This document shows, one piece after another, positions 30,669 to 32,974 of a stretch of 32,974 bases of DNA. The DNA lies in assembly GCA_015064345.1 (NCBI GenBank), contig SVSK01000022.1, positions 1-32,974 of the forward strand. Reading direction: 5' to 3'. Made by a program: the position numbers and the translations under genes. The notes under the pieces are model-generated. The model was given only the letters and a program-made list of their open reading frames with translations, was not told where the DNA came from and did not search any database. The stretch comes from Oscillospiraceae bacterium (GTDB taxonomy: Bacteria > Bacillota > Clostridia > Oscillospirales > CAG-272). Numbering within the stretch: position 1 is the stretch's first letter; the number at the start of each line of letters is the position of its first letter.

Positions 30669-31457
30669 TCACAGTGTCCTCGTCTCCGAGTAAAAAATCT
30701 TTCCATTGTAGATACCTTTTATGAGCACCGATATCTTTTCGCTGGTGATATTCAGCGAGGTGACATTTCCTTGGCGGGGTGTGTCACAGCTTTCGTCGAT
30801 TGTCGGACATATACTGCCGTTGTTAATATACAGGTTACCGTGAGTCGAGTCCCACTCCACGTGAGGGGAAACGTGGGTATGACCTGAAATAAAAATCGTG
30901 TGCTTCGCATCGTCAACTATCCGCTGAAGTTTGTCGTTTTGCTCGCCAACAATATATGGTGCCATACCGTTCTTTCGAAGCGGATTGTGTTCAATAAGCG
31001 GCGGATGACACATTATTATGTGAATTTTCGTGTTTGAAACTGCGAGGGATGAGAAGAGAAAGTCAAGCTGCTTGCCTTTTTGTGAAAAGAAAAACTGCTT
31101 TTGATGATATTCGGGATTTAATCCGATCAGGTCAATCTCATCTGAAATCTGCTTGTAAAAAGCTCCGCTTTCATCTGTGAGATCAGTCATTTCCGGATTA
31201 ACTGTGCGCTCAAACTTTCTGAAATGAGAGTCATCTCGCGCGGGATTGTCATGATTTCCCGTCACACAGTACACGGGAATATTGCCAAGTCGCTGTCTTA
31301 TACATTCGTCAAGAAGCACATATTGCTCACTTAAAGCACGGTCAGCAAGATCACCGCACAAAAGCAAAACTTCAGCTTCTTTTAGAGCATCAAGAGCACG
31401 TACAAGCCTGTCGGTTTTTCTGTATAAATGAATATCGCTAATTACCCCGAGCAGCAT
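30669..31457 (-). CDS. calcineurin-like metallophosphoesterase
   Basis: A 262-residue phosphoesterase with all dinuclear metal motifs: Asp8 and His10 in SDIH, Asp36 in CGDLAD, Asn68/His69 in GNHDNP, MCHPP, and SGHTHVSPH near the C-terminus. This order is typical of the YfcE/Icc-like superfamily; the substrate may be a phosphodiester or cyclic nucleotide, not decidable here. ATG at 31457 is used because GGAG lies 8 nt upstream; a longer in-frame form reaching 31517 would cross the promoter and terminator and is rejected. The promoter lies directly upstream. cysK follows by 53 nt. Confidence 0.9.
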   Translation of the reverse strand: MLLGVISDIHLYRKTDRLVRALDALKEAEVLLLCGDLADRALSEQYVLLDECIRQRLGNIPVYCVTGNHDNPARDDSHFRKFERTVNPEMTDLTDESGAFYKQISDEIDLIGLNPEYHQKQFFFSQKGKQLDFLFSSLAVSNTKIHIIMCHPPLIEHNPLRKNGMAPYIVGEQNDKLQRIVDDAKHTIFISGHTHVSPHVEWDSTHGNLYINNGSICPTIDESCDTPRQGNVTSLNITSEKISVLIKGIYNGKIFYSETRTL

Positions 31458-31482
31458 AATGACATCTCCAACGTTTTTTCTT

Positions 31483-31511
31483 ATTATACCACACACAAAA
31501 CCAAAAGACAA
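31483..31511 (-). promoter_or_regulatory. sigma-A promoter of the metallophosphoesterase-cysK unit
   Basis: Minus strand TTGTCT (31511-31506), 17-nt spacer, perfect TATAAT (31488-31483). The -35 box is the last part of the spoIVB terminator stem. Confidence 0.75.
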
Positions 31512-31529
31512 GGGCAACTTGCCCCTGTC
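31500..31529 (-). terminator. terminator of spoIVB
   Basis: On the minus strand GACAGGGGCAA and TTGCCCTTGTC form a tight stem, followed by TTTTGGTTTT. The tail is interrupted by GG, so efficiency may be partial. Confidence 0.7.
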
Positions 31530-31535
31530 TGTGAA

Positions 31536-32552
31536 TTACTCCGCCGCATTTATCATATTCTCAATAAATATCCCATACCCCTTGGCGGGATCTCCGATGA
31601 GGACGTGGGTTATAGCCCCGATTAGCTTGCCATTCTGTATGATTGGGCTGCCGCTCATGCCCTGGACGATGCCGCCTGTTTTAGAAAGCAAAGCAGGATC
31701 GATCACCGTCACCTCAAAGCTTCTGTTGTCCTTGCTGTCTCGATTTATCTCCCCGATCTCTATCTCGTATCTGCATGGACCGTCGCTGTCAACCGTACAC
31801 CAGATGCATGCCTTTCCGGAGTAAACCTCACTTCTGTCGGCAACTTCAATATTGTGCTGGGGACAAACCTCGTCCGGCGCATCGGACATAACACCGTAGA
31901 CTCCGCACACGGTGTTTCCGAGCAAAACTCCCGATTTGTCAGAGGTGAAATATCCCTTGAGCTCACCGGGAGTGCCTGCCACACCCTTTGAAATACCGGA
32001 TATCTGAACATCAACCACTGTTCCGCGGTCCATTTTCAGTAGCTCTCCCGTGTCAGAGTCGCAGATTCCGTGGCCGAGACCTGCAAACTCTCCCGTTTCG
32101 TGGATCATATAAGTTACAGTACCGATTCCCGCAGTTGTATCGCGGATCCACATTCCTGTGCGCTTTTTTCCGTCAGTTGAAAGGGATGGGGTGAAACTGA
32201 CCGTGCAATTGTTTCCGTCGCGTACATAGGTGATCTGTATCGCGCTGTCGGATTCCTCAATTTTTTTGATAAAGTCATCGGAGGTTTTGACCTCATCGCC
32301 GTTTACATGAGTGATAATGTCGTTTACGCGAAGTCCAGCGTCGTAAGCAGGGGTTTTCATCCCGATTTCAGTCTCAATTTCTGTAAAGCCCACCACCACA
32401 AGCCCCTTTGAGTAAAACTTAACTCCAAACGGCATGCCGCCAACGTCCACCTTGTCATACTTTACGCCGAGAACGGGTATAACTGAGGTGATACTAAGGA
32501 TAATTATTATTGATAGCGTTAAAAGCAGTGATCTATTATATATTTTTTTCAT
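31536..32552 (-). CDS. spoIVB: SpoIVB peptidase (S55), sporulation signalling protease
   Basis: A 338-residue membrane-anchored serine peptidase. In spore formers SpoIVB is secreted from the forespore and triggers sigma-K activation by cleaving SpoIVFA. Seen: an N-terminal transmembrane anchor (about 8-28), a PDZ domain (about 45-120; SKGLVVVGF, PAYDAGLRVNDIITHVNG), the catalytic His161 in GLGHGICDSDTG, and Ser300 in the hallmark QGMSGSPIIQNGKLIGAITHVL. It ends GYGIFIENMINAAE. It is shorter than the Bacillus protein (about 425). ATG at 32552 has GGGAG upstream. In Bacillus it lies between recN and spo0A; here it lies between rpmA and a metallophosphoesterase. Confidence 0.95.
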   Translation of the reverse strand: MKKIYNRSLLLTLSIIIILSITSVIPVLGVKYDKVDVGGMPFGVKFYSKGLVVVGFTEIETEIGMKTPAYDAGLRVNDIITHVNGDEVKTSDDFIKKIEESDSAIQITYVRDGNNCTVSFTPSLSTDGKKRTGMWIRDTTAGIGTVTYMIHETGEFAGLGHGICDSDTGELLKMDRGTVVDVQISGISKGVAGTPGELKGYFTSDKSGVLLGNTVCGVYGVMSDAPDEVCPQHNIEVADRSEVYSGKACIWCTVDSDGPCRYEIEIGEINRDSKDNRSFEVTVIDPALLSKTGGIVQGMSGSPIIQNGKLIGAITHVLIGDPAKGYGIFIENMINAAE

Positions 32553-32608
32553 AAAAATCAACTCCCAATAGTAGTTTGCGTCAAACAAAACTCAAGTGCG
32601 ACTGAAGT

Positions 32609-32638
32609 TAATTTGCGCTCACATACTCGCGATTATGC
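32609..32638 (-). promoter_or_regulatory. sigma-G (forespore) type promoter of spoIVB
   Basis: On the minus strand GCATA (32638-32634), 18-nt spacer, CAAATTA (32615-32609). It fits the Bacillus sigma-G pattern gHATR-N17/18-CATWHTA with one mismatch in the -10 element. No sigma-A promoter is visible in this gap, and known spoIVB genes are forespore-expressed. Confidence 0.5.
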
Positions 32639-32662
32639 GTTGCAATTTTATGAAACAGAATG

Positions 32663-32698
32663 CAAAAAAGCCACGCGGAAGATTTTTCCACATGGCTT
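32663..32698 (-). terminator. Rho-independent terminator of the rpmA operon
   Basis: On the minus strand AAGCCATGTGG pairs with CCGCGTGGCTT (11 bp with two G-T pairs), followed by TTTT. It lies about 30 nt after the rpmA stop. Confidence 0.92.
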
Positions 32699-32726
32699 GT
32701 CTTTTGCTGAAACCTCGGTAAGCAGA

Positions 32727-32974
32727 TTACTCAGCGTATACGCTAACCTGACGTCTGCCCTTAGCGATGTTTTCGAACTTTACCTTGCCGTCGATGAGAG
32801 CGAACAGGGTATCGTCAGTACCACGGCCTACGTTGTTGCCGGGATGAATATGTGTGCCTCTCTGGCGAATGATGATGTTGCCGGCGATTACTGCCTGACC
32901 ATCAGCCTTCTTAACGCCAAGACGCTTGGATTCGCTGTCGCGTCCGTTCTTTGTAGAACCAACACCTTTTTTAT
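32727..32974 (-). CDS. rpmA: 50S ribosomal protein L27, 3' part, cut by window edge
   Basis: 81 complete codons and a stop of ribosomal protein L27, near the peptidyl transferase centre. The visible sequence starts [20 protein letters not shown] and contains the conserved [16 protein letters not shown] and [15 protein letters not shown]. The start and the first few residues lie past 32974. In Firmicutes this protein carries a short N-terminal extension removed by the Prp protease, which cannot be checked here. It is usually in the rplU-prp-rpmA-obg cluster, so those genes probably continue beyond the right edge, although here rpmA is followed by a terminator rather than obg. Confidence 0.97.
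   Translation of the reverse strand, partial: KKGVGSTKNGRDSESKRLGVKKADGQAVIAGNIIIRQRGTHIHPGNNVGRGTDDTLFALIDGKVKFENIAKGRRQVSVYAE

Overview
The window looks like a chromosomal segment of a spore-forming, anaerobic Clostridia-type Firmicute, probably a gut Oscillospiraceae/Ruminococcaceae-like lineage. This is inferred from a spoIVB gene, Firmicute-type strong ribosome binding sites (GGAGG), classic TTGACA-N17-TATAAT promoters, an ECF sigma factor with a partner protein whose N-terminus is of a type common in this group, and the Firmicute operon of a DUF4004 protein with a polymer-forming protein. No phage, insertion sequence, CRISPR array, rRNA or tRNA was seen. Most genes are ordinary chromosomal genes.

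Layout. Positions 1-1263 hold the 5' part of tmRNA (ssrA), a nitroreductase and smpB, all on the minus strand: the trans-translation pair with one gene between. Positions 1303-3354 hold an ECF sigma factor overlapping a membrane-anchored partner. A YitT-family membrane protein (minus) and a glucose/GlcNAc-superfamily PTS EIICB (plus) follow. Positions 6156-6432 are an AT-rich gap with a strong promoter, two copies of a 19-bp palindrome and a 36-codon ORF. From the other side a strong RBS-ATG leads into a 13-codon ORF.

Positions 6433-7986 are a minus-strand operon: DUF4004 MerR-like protein, a short paralogue of its C-terminus, and a bactofilin-like beta-helix protein. Its promoter carries tandem palindromes. 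Divergent from it (8067-12699) is a four-gene operon: ABC ATPase, acidic lipoprotein and two ABC-2 permeases.

Positions 12701-16300 are a minus-strand operon of a GNAT-like acyltransferase-domain protein, a 2-hydroxyacid dehydrogenase and a cytosolic GH43 with discoidin and FN3 modules. Next come a CNNM/HlyC-type transporter with a structured-looking leader of about 160 nt (minus), a Na/phosphate cotransporter with PhoU domain (plus), a Gfo/Idh/MocA oxidoreductase (minus) and sbcDC (plus).

Positions 25039-28814 run from a SpoVB/MurJ-type flippase, apparently started at CTG, through a MazG-like pyrophosphohydrolase to oligoendopeptidase F. Pyroglutamyl peptidase (pcp) follows with its own promoter. 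After a promoter-plus-hairpin element with no ORF, the minus strand carries cysK, a metallophosphoesterase, spoIVB behind a sigma-G-like promoter, and the 3' part of rpmA (L27), which runs off the right edge.

I did not find a clearly new multi-gene defence or mobile system. The most unusual signals are regulatory or structural: the tandem-operator orphan unit at 6174-6418, the triple palindrome at 7926-7979, the CNNM leader, the promoter-hairpin element antisense to the 3' flank of cysK, and the CTG start of the flippase.
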